Source: Bacteroidales bacterium
Lineage (GTDB): Bacteria; Bacteroidota; Bacteroidia; Bacteroidales; UBA1402
Reading direction: 5' to 3'
DNA length: 9,046 nucleotides
Assembly: GCA_012511135.1 (NCBI GenBank)
Contig: JAAZGQ010000235.1
Span: forward strand, 1-9,046
Shown here: positions 1 to 6,314 of the stretch, piece by piece
Layout: each line of letters starts with the position of its first letter
How positions within the stretch are numbered: the stretch's first letter is position 1
Translations under genes and position numbers: made by a program
Notes under the pieces: model-generated
Seen by the model: only the letters and a program-made list of their open reading frames with translations
Databases searched by the model: none
Told to the model about the DNA's origin: nothing

Positions 1-25
1 GAGTCGTTGCCTGTAATTTGTCCAT
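1..25 (-). CDS. Possible 5' end of the next minus-strand gene (partial)
   Basis: An ATG on the minus strand at 25-23 opens a frame reading MDKLQATT before it runs off the window edge. The same frame has a TAA stop 21 bases upstream of the ATG, so if this is a gene its start lies here or further on. It follows the transglycosylase gene by 81 bases on the same strand. In several Bacteroidales a RelA/SpoT-type (p)ppGpp synthetase/hydrolase follows this cluster, but eight residues are far too few to identify a product. The call rests only on position and an open frame. Confidence 0.3.
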
Positions 26-91
26 AGTCAGCCTCAGCGTAAAGAGTTATGCGAAATTAATAAAAAAGAGACTTCCTTGTATATACTCCTG

Positions 92-107
92 AAATAAATA
101 AATAAAT
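92..107. repeat. AAAT tetranucleotide microsatellite, four copies
   Basis: Four perfect AAAT units run up to the last base of the transglycosylase stop codon. They lie in the A/T-rich spacer (26-106) between that gene and the possible next minus-strand gene. I see no convincing hairpin terminator in this spacer. The repeat could arise simply from A/T-rich composition. Confidence 0.6.
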
Positions 108-1621
108 CAATATATCAGCAAGCGTTGGCCAATTTGTAAGGTAGTACTCCTGAGGTTGTTCCAGTTTCTGAGCTTTTGAACGGTCACATTATGCCTGGAA
201 GCAATCACCGAGAGGTTGTCGCCTTTTTTAACCCTGTAAACAATGGCATCGCCCGGTGCTGCCTGTCCCGATTGAACCGAAACCAGCCTGGAAGCCAGCA
301 GTTCCTTTTCTTTGTAGCGTGGAATGCTGTCCTGCAGTTCTGTAAAGACAGGAGAATACTCCATGGGCAAATAGAGTATGCCGGCTTTGGAGGCAGTACC
401 GTGAGCTATTTCGTTTCTGAAATGCGGATTCAGCAATTGCAATTCGTGTACAGGGATCTGGCAGACTTCGGCAATTTGTTGGAAATGCATGTTTTGATGT
501 ATCATAAAGGTGTCTATCACCGGCGGGAAATTGTTATGAGCCGGGCAAATGCCGTGTTCCGCATAATAGGTCATTACATAATTGGCGGCAATAAACAGGG
601 GGACGTAGCTCCGGGTTTCTCTGGGCAGATAGTAGTAAATATCCCAAAAATTGCGTTTGCCTCCAGAGCGGCGTATGGCTTTGTTTACGTTGCCCGGGCC
701 GCAGTTGTAGGCGGCTATGGCCAGGCTCCAGTCGCCGAACATGGAATAGAGGCTTTTCAGGTATTTGGTGGCGGCATAAGTCGCTTTGACCGGATCCCGC
801 CTTTCGTCGGTGAGGCTGTTGATCTGGAGCCCGTACATCTTGCCGGTGGCATACATGAATTGCCATAAACCGGTTGCGCCGACTCTGGAAACAGCTCTGG
901 GATTAAGCGCCGATTCAATTATGGGCAAATACTTGAGTTCTATGGGTAAGCCGCTTTGGTCGAGAGCCTGTTCAAAGATGGGAAAATAATACACTCCGGC
1001 TCCCAGCATGGCTTCAACTTGTTTTCTCCTTTCGTTCAGATAGAGATCTATGAAACGTCTTACCAGCCTGTTGTAGGGCATCTCGATGATATTGGGCAAA
1101 TCGGCCAGTCCTTGAATATAGGTCAATTCTGCTGTCGAAGAAGTGTCGGTAGGGCTGGGGAGGCAATCTTCTTCAAAAATCAGCAGGGCCTGCCTTTGCC
1201 ATTCGTAAATCAGGCTGTCGGTGTTGGCATCGAAATGAAAAGAGGGATCCAGGCCGGGGTCGTCAAAATAATGACTGGAATCCATTTCTATCAGAATTGA
1301 CAGACCTTCGCTGTAGAGGCTGTTTTCTACCGAATCGGGATTGATTTCGGGGGCGGGAACAGTTTCTTCTGCCAACAGGCTGTCTTGTAGAGAATGGCCG
1401 GGGCTCTGCAGGCTGTCAGTCGGCTCCTTCAGAAGCCCGGCTTGTTGTCGGTTAGCTTTGTTCCGCTTGCCCTCTGATTGCTCAGGGAGACCCTCTGTTT
1501 GCTCAGTCAGCGTTTTTTTAGAAAAAATTTTCTTGAAGATCTGTCCGGAAAGGCCTTGTGTAAACAGGCCCAAAACAAGCAGTATATAGATTATTCTTTT
1601 CATAGAATTGAAGTATTTCAT
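107..1621 (-). CDS. mltD: MltD-like lytic murein transglycosylase with C-terminal LysM domain
   Basis: This is a predicted membrane-bound or periplasmic enzyme that cleaves the MurNAc-GlcNAc bond of peptidoglycan, forming 1,6-anhydroMurNAc ends. The 504-residue product starts with a signal or anchor segment (about 7-27), followed by an acidic, Ser/Pro-rich, probably disordered linker (about 30-165). The family 1 SLT domain spans about 220-350. Its motif LPIIESALNPRA holds the likely catalytic Glu236, and GATGLWQFM (248-256) and AAYNCGPG (303-310) follow. A degenerate LysM-like stretch at about 367-420 ends in LNPHFR...LYLP, and a clear LysM domain (YRVKKGDNLSVIA...) occupies 462-504. The first ATG lies 5 bases after the DUF5683 stop. 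Met7 (ATG at 1603-1601) gives a more usual signal peptide and is an alternative start. It is the last complete gene of the parA operon. The family assignment is firm, while the MltD subclass is inferred from domain order. Confidence 0.93.
   Translation of the reverse strand: MKYFNSMKRIIYILLVLGLFTQGLSGQIFKKIFSKKTLTEQTEGLPEQSEGKRNKANRQQAGLLKEPTDSLQSPGHSLQDSLLAEETVPAPEINPDSVENSLYSEGLSILIEMDSSHYFDDPGLDPSFHFDANTDSLIYEWQRQALLIFEEDCLPSPTDTSSTAELTYIQGLADLPNIIEMPYNRLVRRFIDLYLNERRKQVEAMLGAGVYYFPIFEQALDQSGLPIELKYLPIIESALNPRAVSRVGATGLWQFMYATGKMYGLQINSLTDERRDPVKATYAATKYLKSLYSMFGDWSLAIAAYNCGPGNVNKAIRRSGGKRNFWDIYYYLPRETRSYVPLFIAANYVMTYYAEHGICPAHNNFPPVIDTFMIHQNMHFQQIAEVCQIPVHELQLLNPHFRNEIAHGTASKAGILYLPMEYSPVFTELQDSIPRYKEKELLASRLVSVQSGQAAPGDAIVYRVKKGDNLSVIASRHNVTVQKLRNWNNLRSTTLQIGQRLLIY
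1470..1506 (-). repeat. 21-base imperfect tandem repeat in the transglycosylase linker
   Basis: The 16-base segments at 1470-1485 and 1491-1506 differ at one base and are offset by 21 bases. They encode the neighbouring peptides EQTEGLP and EQSEGKR (residues 40-53). The repeat keeps the reading frame and lies just after the signal segment, in the presumed disordered linker. It looks like a small in-frame duplication. Confidence 0.75.
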
Positions 1622-1626
1622 TATTA

Positions 1627-2397
1627 TTAAAACCTGAACGCGCAGGAAACTTCCAATGTATTGATCCCTCCCGGAGCCAGCCTGACAGGTTGCAATTGTA
1701 TGCTCAGGTCGGGGCTGACATCAAAATCAAACAATTCAGCATCGACATAGGCATCCAGAATGCATATCAGATAAAAGCCCACTGCTCCGATAATACTCAA
1801 GTCGCGTTGCCGGCGAAAGGTCTGTTGGCGGTTTTTGAGCACAGTCCGCAATTGCGATTCGGTATAGGAATAGCCCGGTGGCAACAGGCTCAAAAAACTG
1901 TTGGTTTCGGGATTGTTGTCGCTGATGTCCCGGTAGGCATTGGTATAGGCCACGTAATATTTGCCGTTCCAGTCGATGGCGTAAGCCAGGCCTACGGCTC
2001 CTCCGGCTACAATGGGTAGTTTCCAGTACTTGCGGTTGTAAAACTGGCCCAGGCCCGGACAAAGGGCGGCGTACCACAGGGCTTTGGAGGGAAGGGGCTT
2101 AAACAGTTTTCGTCCCTGCGCAGCAGTGTCGGTATTCATAAAGCTTTCCATGTCTGGTTTCGAAAAAAGGTCTTCCTGAACAAGGATTTCGTTTGGTCCG
2201 TCTCGGGAAATATCGTTGGAAGGTACCGAAAAGAGACTGTCCGATGCAATGATCCTGTTTGATCTTCTGCTGGCAGCATCGTTGCCTGGTCCCGAAGAAA
2301 GACTGTCAGAAACGAGAGCCTGGCTGTCTTGTGCTGCTGACCGGCCGGCCAGGCAACAAAACAGCAGCAGTAGTATGATTTTGGCGATATGGCCCAT
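1627..2397 (-). CDS. DUF5683 family membrane protein
   Basis: The 256-residue product carries a probable signal peptide (about 1-23, ending GRSAAQ). A Ser/Asp/Asn-rich variable region with 22-residue repeats follows (about 30-90). The conserved DUF5683 domain runs from about 100 to 235. It opens with WYAALCPGLGQFYNRKYWKLP (108-128), leads into a hydrophobic stretch (about 128-141), then a QQTFRRQRDLSIIG segment (191-204), a second hydrophobic segment (about 200-215) and DAYVDAELFDFDVSPDLS (215-232). These are hallmarks of a Bacteroidota protein family of unknown function. The family is commonly found next to parB and an MltD-like enzyme, as here. The gene starts 36 bases after parB and ends 5 bases before the transglycosylase, so it is almost certainly co-transcribed with them. 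An envelope role is inferred from the signal peptide and neighbours. No reaction can be assigned. Confidence 0.88.
   Translation of the reverse strand: MGHIAKIILLLLFCCLAGRSAAQDSQALVSDSLSSGPGNDAASRRSNRIIASDSLFSVPSNDISRDGPNEILVQEDLFSKPDMESFMNTDTAAQGRKLFKPLPSKALWYAALCPGLGQFYNRKYWKLPIVAGGAVGLAYAIDWNGKYYVAYTNAYRDISDNNPETNSFLSLLPPGYSYTESQLRTVLKNRQQTFRRQRDLSIIGAVGFYLICILDAYVDAELFDFDVSPDLSIQLQPVRLAPGGINTLEVSCAFRF
2155..2310 (-). repeat. 22-residue (66-base) degenerate tandem repeats inside the DUF5683 gene
   Basis: Residues 30-51, 52-73 and the beginning of a third unit from 74 align with a 22-residue period: SDSLSSGPGNDA, SDSLFSVPSNDI and QEDLFSKPDMES. By hand, the first two 66-base units match at about two thirds of positions, including an identical eight-base GACAGTCT block. 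The third is partial and more diverged. The unit lies between the signal peptide and the conserved domain and is rich in Ser, Asp and Asn, as expected for a flexible extracytoplasmic spacer. Confidence 0.75.
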
Positions 2398-2433
2398 CTT
2401 CTTTTTTTCGATCCGGTTCAGGTCTTTGGGTAC

Positions 2434-3306
2434 TTAGCTAAACAATTTGTCGAGACCGAGCAAAATTTCTTCCAGTTTTTTTTCTGAGGCAAAAGGTATG
2501 CTGATGCTGCCTTTGCCCTGTTCGTTTATGCTGAAACGAACTTTGGTGCCCAGTTTCAGAGACAACTGCTTCTGCAATTCTTTGTATTCTTCGGATGTCT
2601 TGCGGGGAAGAGTCTTTTTGAAATTTTGCAATTTGCCGCTCTCTTCGTCCCGGACCAATTCTTCGACCTTGCGCACCGACAGGCCCTCTTTGAGTATCTG
2701 TTCGTAAAGAGCCAGCTGCATACCAGGGCTTTTTACGTTTATAAGTGCCCGGGCATGCCCCATGTCTATGGTTTTGTTTTTGAGCCCCATTTGTATCTCG
2801 GCGGGCAATTTGAGCAAGCGCATGTAATTGCTGATGGTGGTTCTTTTTTTGCCTATGCGTTCACTCAGTTTTTCCTGAGTCAGCTTGTATATTTCTGCCA
2901 GTTTCTGATAGGCCAGGGCGATCTCGATGGCGTTGAGGTCTTCGCGCTGTATGTTTTCGATCAGGGCCATTTCCATCATCAAATCGTCCTCGGCGGTTTT
3001 GATGTAGGCCGGAATCTTTTGGAGACCTATGGATTTGGAAGCGCGCACCCTGCGTTCTCCCGAAATAATCTGGTAATAGCCGTCGTCCATTTTGCGCAGG
3101 GTAACGGGCTGAATAATCCCAATTTCCCTGATGGAAATGGCCAGTTCTTCGAGCGCTTCGGGTTCAAAATCGGTTCTGGGCTGTTCCGGGTTGGGCCGGA
3201 TAAGCTTCAGATCTATTTCGCTGATGGAAGAAGAACCTACGGTTTGTATATCGTCGGTGCTGATCAAGGCATCCAGTCCCCTTCCCAGTTTGTTTTTTAT
3301 TGCCAT
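2434..3306 (-). CDS. parB: ParB chromosome-partitioning protein (parS-binding CTPase)
   Basis: ParB loads onto parS sites near the replication origin, slides along DNA as a CTP-dependent clamp, and stimulates ParA to segregate origins. The 290-residue product has the expected parts in order. An N-terminal ParA-stimulating peptide LGRGLDALI (7-15) comes first, then RPNPEQPR (37-44). The CTP-binding GERRVRAS box (83-90) and ENIQREDLNAIE (117-128) follow. A helix-turn-helix region lies at about 142-168 (LTQEKLSERIGKKRTTISNY) and a C-terminal dimerisation region at about 236-290. Length and motifs match chromosomal ParB/Spo0J proteins. The gene starts 12 bases after the parA stop, and the DUF5683 gene starts 36 bases after its own stop, consistent with one operon. 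I see no CACGTG-centred parS site in the window, so the sites must lie elsewhere. Confidence 0.97.
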   Translation of the reverse strand: MAIKNKLGRGLDALISTDDIQTVGSSSISEIDLKLIRPNPEQPRTDFEPEALEELAISIREIGIIQPVTLRKMDDGYYQIISGERRVRASKSIGLQKIPAYIKTAEDDLMMEMALIENIQREDLNAIEIALAYQKLAEIYKLTQEKLSERIGKKRTTISNYMRLLKLPAEIQMGLKNKTIDMGHARALINVKSPGMQLALYEQILKEGLSVRKVEELVRDEESGKLQNFKKTLPRKTSEEYKELQKQLSLKLGTKVRFSINEQGKGSISIPFASEKKLEEILLGLDKLFS

Positions 3307-3318
3307 AGTATAATCAGC

Positions 3319-4083
3319 TTACTTGTTTTTGCGTATAATTTCCAGGGCCAGTTGTATGTGGTCGATAGCCCCTTTGGAGTCGGCATCGTAGAGCATTACC
3401 GGCTGCCCGTGGCTGGGTGCGACACTCAGAGTGACGTTGCGTTGAATGACTGTTTTGAACACCAGGCCCTGAAAATGCCGGCGTACTTCTTCGGCTACTT
3501 GTCTGGCCGAACGCAGACGCTGGTCGTACATGGTCAGCAAAAAGCCTTCAATTTCGAGGCCGGTATTCAGCCGGCTCTTAATAATTTTGATGGTATTGAG
3601 CAATTTACTGATACCCTCCAGGGCAAAATATTCGCATTGCACCGGAATCAAGACCGAATCGGAGGCGGTCAGACAATTGACGGTAATAAGCCCCAGCGAG
3701 GGGGAGCAGTCAATCAGAATATAATCGTAGGAAGCCTTGAGCGGATGCAACACGGCCGATAAAATCTTTTCCCGGTTTTCCATGTTGATCATTTCCAGCT
3801 CTGCTCCCACCAGGTCGATGTGCGAAGGCAGTACATCGAGGTATTCGATGGCCGTTTTATGTATCCCTTCGGCAGGGCTGGCACCGTCAATCATACATTC
3901 GTAAATACTGGTGCTTACCTTCCTGATGTCTATGCCCAGTCCCGACGAAGCATTGGCCTGTGGGTCTGCATCAACCAGCAAGACCTTTTTTTCCTGCACG
4001 GCCAGCGAGGCGGCCAGGTTGATGGCAGTGGTGGTTTTGCCCACACCGCCTTTTTGATTGGCTAATGCTATAATTTTTCCCAT
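3319..4083 (-). CDS. parA: ParA/Soj chromosome-partitioning ATPase
   Basis: This Walker-type ATPase binds the nucleoid non-specifically as an ATP dimer and drives movement of ParB-parS complexes. With the start chosen at 4083 the protein has 254 residues. It begins MGKIIALANQKGGVGKTT, with the deviant Walker A motif KGGVGKTT at 11-18, VDADPQ at 37-42 and the Walker B-like ILIDCSPS at 122-129. The typical VAPSHGQPVMLYDADSKGA segment lies at 221-239. There is no N-terminal helix-turn-helix, which fits a chromosomal Soj type rather than a P1-type plasmid ParA. The frame is open for 23 more codons to an ATG at 4152. I rejected that start because the extension has no family similarity I recognise and it contains a promoter-like box at 4110-4117. 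This is the first gene of the predicted parA-parB-DUF5683-transglycosylase operon. Confidence 0.96.
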   Translation of the reverse strand: MGKIIALANQKGGVGKTTTAINLAASLAVQEKKVLLVDADPQANASSGLGIDIRKVSTSIYECMIDGASPAEGIHKTAIEYLDVLPSHIDLVGAELEMINMENREKILSAVLHPLKASYDYILIDCSPSLGLITVNCLTASDSVLIPVQCEYFALEGISKLLNTIKIIKSRLNTGLEIEGFLLTMYDQRLRSARQVAEEVRRHFQGLVFKTVIQRNVTLSVAPSHGQPVMLYDADSKGAIDHIQLALEIIRKNK

Positions 4084-4109
4084 AAACGGAAGCTGATTTT
4101 TCGAAAATG

Positions 4110-4117
4110 CAAAGATA
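4110..4117 (-). promoter_or_regulatory. Predicted Bacteroidota -7 promoter box for the parA operon
   Basis: On the minus strand this reads TATCTTTG, a full match to the Bacteroidota -7 consensus TAnnTTTG. It lies 26 bases upstream of the parA ATG at 4083, which would leave a leader of roughly 20 bases. No TTTG -33 element is present at the usual distance (around 4138), so the promoter is half-supported. It sits in the 97-base gap between lpxB and parA, where I see no terminator hairpin. Confidence 0.5.
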
Positions 4118-4180
4118 GAAAAAATTCTTGTCTCCGTCTTTTCTTTAAGCAAAATCCATGCCGCCTTGCTTTAGGATTCT

Positions 4181-5314
4181 TTAGGTCAAGTAGTTGTAAA
4201 TCAGTTCTGCTGTTCGGGCAGCAGCTCCCGGCTCTCCCAGTTTTTTACGCATAAGGCCGTAAGCCTCTTGCATTTCCGGTTCAAAGGACGGCTTATATAA
4301 AATTTTGTCCAATTCGGTTTTGAGCCGTTCATAATTGTATTCGTTGGCAACCAGTTCTGCTACCAGCTCTTTTTCGGCAATCAGGTTGACCAGCGAGATA
4401 AATGGGGTGCGAATCAGGTATTTGCGCCCTATTTTATTCAAAAAACCGCCTATTCTCAAAGCATAACAAACAACCTGAGGCACTCCGAACAAGGCTGTTT
4501 CCAGGGTGGCCGTGCCCGAAACCACCAGGGCGGCCTTGCTTTGTGCAAGCAAATAGTAGGTTTCGTCGTAAACCAGGCGGCAATCGTAGTTTTCGATAAA
4601 GGAGTCGTAATAATCTTTATCTATGCCCGGAGCGCCGGCCAATACAAGCTGGTAATCAGGATATGTGGCAGCAACGCGGAGCATCAGGGGCAGGTTGTCT
4701 TTGATTTCCTGTCGCCGGCTGCCGGCCAGCAAAGCAATGATTGGTTTCTGTCCCAGCTGATGCTTTTCGCGCCAGCTTTTCAAATCGGGACTGCTGTTTT
4801 TGAAGGCTTCAACGCTGTCCAGGCTGGGATTGCCCACATAATGAATTTCGTAGTTTTTTTGGGCATAATAGGCTTTTTCAAAGGGGAGTATGGAATACAG
4901 CCGGTCGATGTCTCTGCGAATGTTGCGAATGCGGTAGCCTTTCCAGGCCCAGAGTTTGGGCGATATGTAATAATGTATGGGAAGTTGAGGCCTCTTTTTC
5001 TTGATGTAAGAGGCTATGCTCAGGTTGAATCCCGGATAATCGATCAGAATGAGCACATCGGGCTGCCAGCTCAGGATGTCTTTTTTGCAGACTCTCATAT
5101 TGCGGAGCAGGCTCCGGGCATGAAGGATTACCGGCAGGATGCCCATATAAGCCATCTTTTTGTAATGGATCAGCGGTGTTCCTCCCAGGGCGGCCATTTT
5201 GTCTCCTCCCAAAAAGCGGAATTCGGCCTTGGGGTCTTTTTCGACTAAGGCTGCCATCAGCCTGGCGGCATGCATATCGCCCGAAGCTTCGCCGGCAATC
5301 AGGTAGTATCTCAT
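4181..5314 (-). CDS. lpxB: Lipid-A-disaccharide synthase LpxB
   Basis: LpxB is a GT19 glycosyltransferase at the inner face of the cytoplasmic membrane. It joins UDP-2,3-diacylglucosamine to lipid X, giving the lipid A disaccharide and UDP. The 377-residue product has the family signatures in order: AGEASGDMHAARL (7-19), FLGGDKM (34-40), DYPGFN (92-97) and YYISPKLWAWK (115-125). ILPFEKAYY (142-150), YVGNPSLDS (159-167), LLAGSRRQEI (195-204) and SGTATLETALFGVPQVVCYA (266-285) follow. The YVGNP segment stands where proteobacterial enzymes usually have VGHP, which I take as lineage variation. Length is normal. It begins 35 bases after the surE stop with only a poor promoter-like box in between (5320-5327, first consensus base wrong), so co-transcription with surE is likely. 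Its presence indicates an organism that makes lipid A. Confidence 0.96.
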   Translation of the reverse strand: MRYYLIAGEASGDMHAARLMAALVEKDPKAEFRFLGGDKMAALGGTPLIHYKKMAYMGILPVILHARSLLRNMRVCKKDILSWQPDVLILIDYPGFNLSIASYIKKKRPQLPIHYYISPKLWAWKGYRIRNIRRDIDRLYSILPFEKAYYAQKNYEIHYVGNPSLDSVEAFKNSSPDLKSWREKHQLGQKPIIALLAGSRRQEIKDNLPLMLRVAATYPDYQLVLAGAPGIDKDYYDSFIENYDCRLVYDETYYLLAQSKAALVVSGTATLETALFGVPQVVCYALRIGGFLNKIGRKYLIRTPFISLVNLIAEKELVAELVANEYNYERLKTELDKILYKPSFEPEMQEAYGLMRKKLGEPGAAARTAELIYNYLT

Positions 5315-5349
5315 AGTTTCAAAGATTCGTCAGCTCTAAATTTATTGGC

Positions 5350-6111
5350 TCAAAGATTCCAGGCTTGCAGTTGGCTTATCAGGGAATGATTGGTTACATC
5401 AATGTTGGAGGGTACTACCGAAATATAACCCTGGCGCATGGCCGAAAGATCGTTGTCTTCGGCTTCTTCTTCGAGGTTGAGGAATTTGCCGGTCAGCCAG
5501 TAGCGCTTGGCATTGTTGGGATGCGAACAGGGAATAAACTCTTCGACCCAGCGCCCTTTGCCCTGGCGACATATTTTGGTTCCTTTGATCTGCCCGTGGT
5601 TGGGAATGTTTACGTTGAGGCAGACCCCGTAAGGCAGGCCTTTGTCGAGCACCGCCTGCACAATGTTGCGAATATGGGGCAGGGCAGGCTCAAAATTGGC
5701 TTCGGCTTTGTGGTCGTCAATGGAAAAACCTATCGAAGCAAAGCCGGCCATGCAGCCTTCGAGTACGGCTCCCATGGTGCCTGAATAATGGATGGCAATG
5801 GAGCCGTTAAAGCCGTGATTGATGCCGGCTATAATCAGATCGGGTTTACGTTCATCGGTCAACAGATTCAGGGCCAGCTTGATGCAGTCAACCGGTGTGC
5901 CGTTGCTGGAATATTGCACAAGACCTTCTTCTTTTGAAACCAGCTTGCAGCTTAATGGCTCCTTCAGGGTAAATGCGGTAGACATACCGGAACGTTCGGT
6001 TTCGGGGGCCATTACCAGTAAATCACCTAAAGGTCGCAATACTTCTATAAGGCAACGTATGCCCGGAGCAAGTATGCCATCATCGTTTGAAATCAAAAAC
6101 AAAGGTCTCAT
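5350..6111 (-). CDS. surE: 5'/3'-nucleotidase SurE
   Basis: SurE is a cytosolic, metal-dependent phosphatase that removes phosphate from nucleoside 5'- and 3'-monophosphates and is linked to stationary-phase survival. The 253-residue product starts MRPLFLISNDDGILAPGI. From the family, the metal ligands should be Asp10, Asp11, Ser41 (in APETERSGMS) and Asn98 (in AGINHGFNG), and all four are present. The conserved SSNGTPVDC (68-76) and HYSGTMGAVLEG (108-119) segments are also intact. Length is normal. It is the first gene of a probable surE-lpxB unit transcribed away from rplM. A promoter-like box lies 23 bases upstream of its ATG. No substrate preference can be read from the sequence. Confidence 0.96.
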   Translation of the reverse strand: MRPLFLISNDDGILAPGIRCLIEVLRPLGDLLVMAPETERSGMSTAFTLKEPLSCKLVSKEEGLVQYSSNGTPVDCIKLALNLLTDERKPDLIIAGINHGFNGSIAIHYSGTMGAVLEGCMAGFASIGFSIDDHKAEANFEPALPHIRNIVQAVLDKGLPYGVCLNVNIPNHGQIKGTKICRQGKGRWVEEFIPCSHPNNAKRYWLTGKFLNLEEEAEDNDLSAMRQGYISVVPSNIDVTNHSLISQLQAWNL

Positions 6112-6134
6112 AAGCTTAACAGAAAGAATAGGCG

Positions 6135-6142
6135 CAAAGGTA
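6135..6142 (-). promoter_or_regulatory. Predicted -7 promoter box for surE-lpxB
   Basis: The minus strand reads TACCTTTG, matching TAnnTTTG in full, 23 bases upstream of the surE ATG. This would leave a leader of only about 15-18 bases. A matching TTTG -33 element is not seen near 6163-6166; that stretch is T-rich on the plus strand. The box lies 22 bases from the -33 element of the divergent rplM promoter. Confidence 0.5.
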
Positions 6143-6164
6143 GTTAAAAAAAAACGTAGATTCT

Positions 6165-6196
6165 TTTGTCAGAACCGAAAATTCGCCGTACTTTTG
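6165..6196 (+). promoter_or_regulatory. Predicted Bacteroidota promoter of the rplM-rpsI-rpsB-tsf block
   Basis: A TTTG element at 6165-6168 and TACTTTTG at 6189-6196 match the Bacteroidota -33 (TTTG) and -7 (TAnnTTTG) elements, separated by 20 bases, which is in the usual range. Transcription would start near 6200-6205, leaving a leader of about 110 bases before rplM. It is the best promoter match in the window and the only one with both elements. Confidence 0.7.
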
Positions 6197-6314
6197 CAGG
6201 CCAATTCTCTATGGTTTTTCATAAGATTTTAGTTCATAAGGAATTAAGTTCGAAGACCTTGGGGTTTGTGTGTTTTATTAGATAATTAATTAACAATTAA
6301 AATCCAAAGAAGCA
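6197..6314 (+). promoter_or_regulatory. 5' leader of rplM, no gene
   Basis: This A/T-rich stretch separates the promoter from the rplM start and holds no credible open frame. It contains an eight-base direct repeat TTCATAAG (6218-6225 and 6233-6240). It also has a weak inverted pair AAGG/CCTT (6238-6241 and 6257-6260) around a TTCGAA palindrome, and a TAATTAATTA-rich segment just before the gene. Ribosomal protein operons are often controlled through their leaders, but no structure here is strong enough to call. Confidence 0.35.

Noticed and set aside
176..868. A 230-codon open frame on the plus strand, antisense to the transglycosylase
   Set aside because: It mirrors the catalytic domain of the real gene; I see no promoter box upstream and no domain in the product.
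2310..2397. A lipoprotein signal in the DUF5683 protein (LLFCCLAG)
   Set aside because: The residues before either Cys do not fit a lipobox, and the GRSAAQ end of the hydrophobic segment looks like an ordinary signal peptidase I site.
2626..3762. A 378-codon open frame on the plus strand, antisense to parA and parB
   Set aside because: It covers two well-supported genes in the opposite direction, crosses their junction and has no recognisable motif. Its amino acid content (rich in Phe, Gly, Gln, Val) is what antisense reading of these codons gives.
4541..5248. A 235-codon open frame on the plus strand, antisense to lpxB
   Set aside because: It lies wholly within lpxB, whose motifs are intact on the other strand, and it shows no family signature or start context of its own.
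5320..5327. A separate promoter for lpxB (AATCTTTG on the minus strand)
   Set aside because: The first base of the TAnnTTTG box is wrong and no -33 element is seen. The 35-base gap after surE suggests co-transcription instead.
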